From Bog-105 sp021325235 (GTDB taxonomy: Bacteria > Acidobacteriota > Terriglobia > Bryobacterales > Bryobacteraceae): 64,000 bases of DNA. Below are positions 62,812-64,000 of the stretch, one piece after another. The notes beneath the pieces are model-generated. The model ran no database searches, was not told where the DNA came from, and worked only from the letters and a program-made list of their open reading frames with translations. Location of the stretch: positions 11,240 to 75,239 of the forward strand of contig DATGMC010000009.1 of NCBI GenBank assembly GCA_035293825.1, written 5' to 3'. Position numbers and translations under genes: made by a program. Position 1 is the first letter of the stretch. Every line of letters starts with the position of its first letter.

Positions 62812-63873
62812 TTACGGCTCGTCCGACTTGCCCTTGAGAAACACGTCGTAACAGCGGTTCGCCTTCACTCCGGCTTTATCCAGAATATCGGAGACATAGC
62901 GAAAGCGGTTTCCGTAAGTATCTGTGAAAGGAGACTCCTGGTACTCGAGCGAAATCTGTTGTATGCCAGCCTCCTCGAGCGTATGCAACTCGTTTGGTTC
63001 GCTCAGACCGTTGTGGTTCGCATCAATCCAGAGGCGCAGTTGCTTCCAGGCTGCGGGGCAAGTCTGCGCGCTTAGCTCTTTGAGCGGCGCCTGATAGGTT
63101 CCGCACCCGTTACGATAAGCGAAATAGCCGAGCGCACGATATCCATTCGGGTGCTTGCTCGGAGGCTGAGCGGTCATATTGCCAAACAGATCGCTCAAAC
63201 TCCGTACCTGGCCGTCGTGAGGGAGTGCCAGCCAGCCGTTGTGATATTTCGCATCCGTCCAGCTTGATTTGACTGGGGGTCGCGAGGTTATCCTCCCGAA
63301 AAAGGACGCCGTGCGCGGCATCCGTCAGGTGAAAGCCCTCGCCGCCGGCATCAATGACAATCGGACTGATCTTGCAGGTCACCGCTGGCAGAGAACTCCT
63401 GAACGAAGCGGACGTGACGCCGGCACATCCAATACCGCCGTAAGTTGAGCCACCCGTGGCCGAACTAGAAACGACATCGGTCCAGACCCATGTCCAATTG
63501 TTAGCTGAGGTGGGGTACTGAGTTATCGATGGCGTGTTGTATGGATAAATTAGGCCGTTTTGAGGGTTGTCGCAATTTCCAAAAGTCGGCCCTCCACACC
63601 AACCAATTCCATTCGTCTCCGGACTCGAGGAGTAGGCTGTGACGCCGCCGGAGCCGTAGACGTATACCGTCCAAGCCCAATTCATAGAATATTGACCCGG
63701 CGTAAGACCGCAAGACGGATACTGCGGCGGAGTGCTGGAAGTAATCCGGTAGCCCATGCTCGAGCAGTTTTCAAGGCAGGATGGGCACGGCGTGTGTGGC
63801 GAGACGTCCGCGACGATAACCGCAGCTACCGTGAGCAACAGAAGAGAGACAGCAAGAAAAGGTTCTGTAACAT
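62812..63873 (-). pseudogene. Secreted Acidobacterial protein, frameshifted
   Basis: Two overlapping frames together give one long product. The first (to about 63270) has a hydrophobic leader, a Cys/Gly/Ser-rich part and ISPIVIDAGGEGFHLTDAAHG. The second continues with SWTDAKYHNGWLALPHD, LFGNMTAQPPSKHPNGYRAL, and WIDANHNGLSEPNELHTL, whose Asp/Asn pattern suits a Ca-binding loop. The break is at about 63262-63270. The start is also unclear: an ATG at 63873 gives a fine signal peptide but only in another frame, whereas the open frame uses TTG at 63838. It is either decayed or holds two indel errors. Confidence 0.65.
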
Positions 63874-64000
63874 TTTCTGTGTAAGTTGTTTTGGGCTTGG
63901 GTGAGAATGGCTGAGATGGCGCCTACAGCCATCTGGGCAGCTCGCCTGGTCCGAATACGGCGGAGCTCAACCTGAAACTCACAAAGAAAGGAACGCTCCC

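Overview
The window looks like chromosomal DNA of an acidobacterium, most likely of the Bryobacterales/Solibacter type. The evidence is GC-rich coding with strong GC-ending codons, three large Oar-like TonB-dependent receptors with carboxypeptidase-regulatory N-termini, an ADOP-type duplicated-FtsX permease, a 'VWFA-related Acidobacterial domain' protein, a PEP-CTERM protein, and many exported enzymes. The species assignment is inference. No rRNA, tRNA, CRISPR array, prophage or intact insertion sequence was found.

Layout. 1-9 kb: end of a DHA2-family drug exporter, a PEP-CTERM protein, pyruvate carboxylase, an exported amidohydrolase, an MBL-fold hydrolase and two membrane or secreted unknowns. 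9-24 kb: a DegP/HtrA protease, an ADOP permease divergent from TonB receptor 1, a creD operon with a palindrome on its promoter, a GMC oxidoreductase with a Tat-exported partner, a secreted hexosaminidase-like protein, a metallothionein-like peptide and a 55-aa membrane peptide. 24-34 kb: TonB receptor 2 behind a SulP transporter, a Tat-exported aminotransferase, a putative zincin and TonB receptor 3. 34-38 kb: a compact sulfate-assimilation operon, cysD-cysN-APS reductase-TSUP exporter, without APS kinase. 38-45 kb: DinB protein, exported methyltransferase, exported beta-sandwich and LolA-like proteins, CPBP protease, apiosidase-like glycosidase, and a cystathionine gamma-synthase family enzyme. 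45-53 kb: housekeeping genes dxr, rseP, an RsbU-type phosphatase, recA, a VWFA protein and an RluD-type pseudouridine synthase.

53-58 kb is the most accessory stretch. It holds an orphan PD-(D/E)XK nuclease-like gene, a YCII-ECF sigma pair, an AbrB-PIN toxin-antitoxin pair, a DUF1684 protein, and an RHH regulator coupled to an unrecognised 81-aa protein. 58-62 kb carries lpd, lipB and a 2-oxoacid dehydrogenase E2, which act together in lipoylation and 2-oxoacid oxidation, and then carD. The window ends in a frameshifted secreted protein.

Themes beyond the genes: two families of short interspersed hairpin elements, each present twice; several promoter-proximal palindromes; and a set of interrupted genes (AAA ATPase, VOC fragment, an in-frame-UGA reading frame, the terminal secreted protein). 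Some of the interruptions sit in homopolymer runs and could be sequence errors. The best candidate for an undescribed system is the RHH/81-aa pair at 57.5-58.0 kb, followed by the orphan nuclease at 53-54 kb. Both are inferences from sequence features and context.
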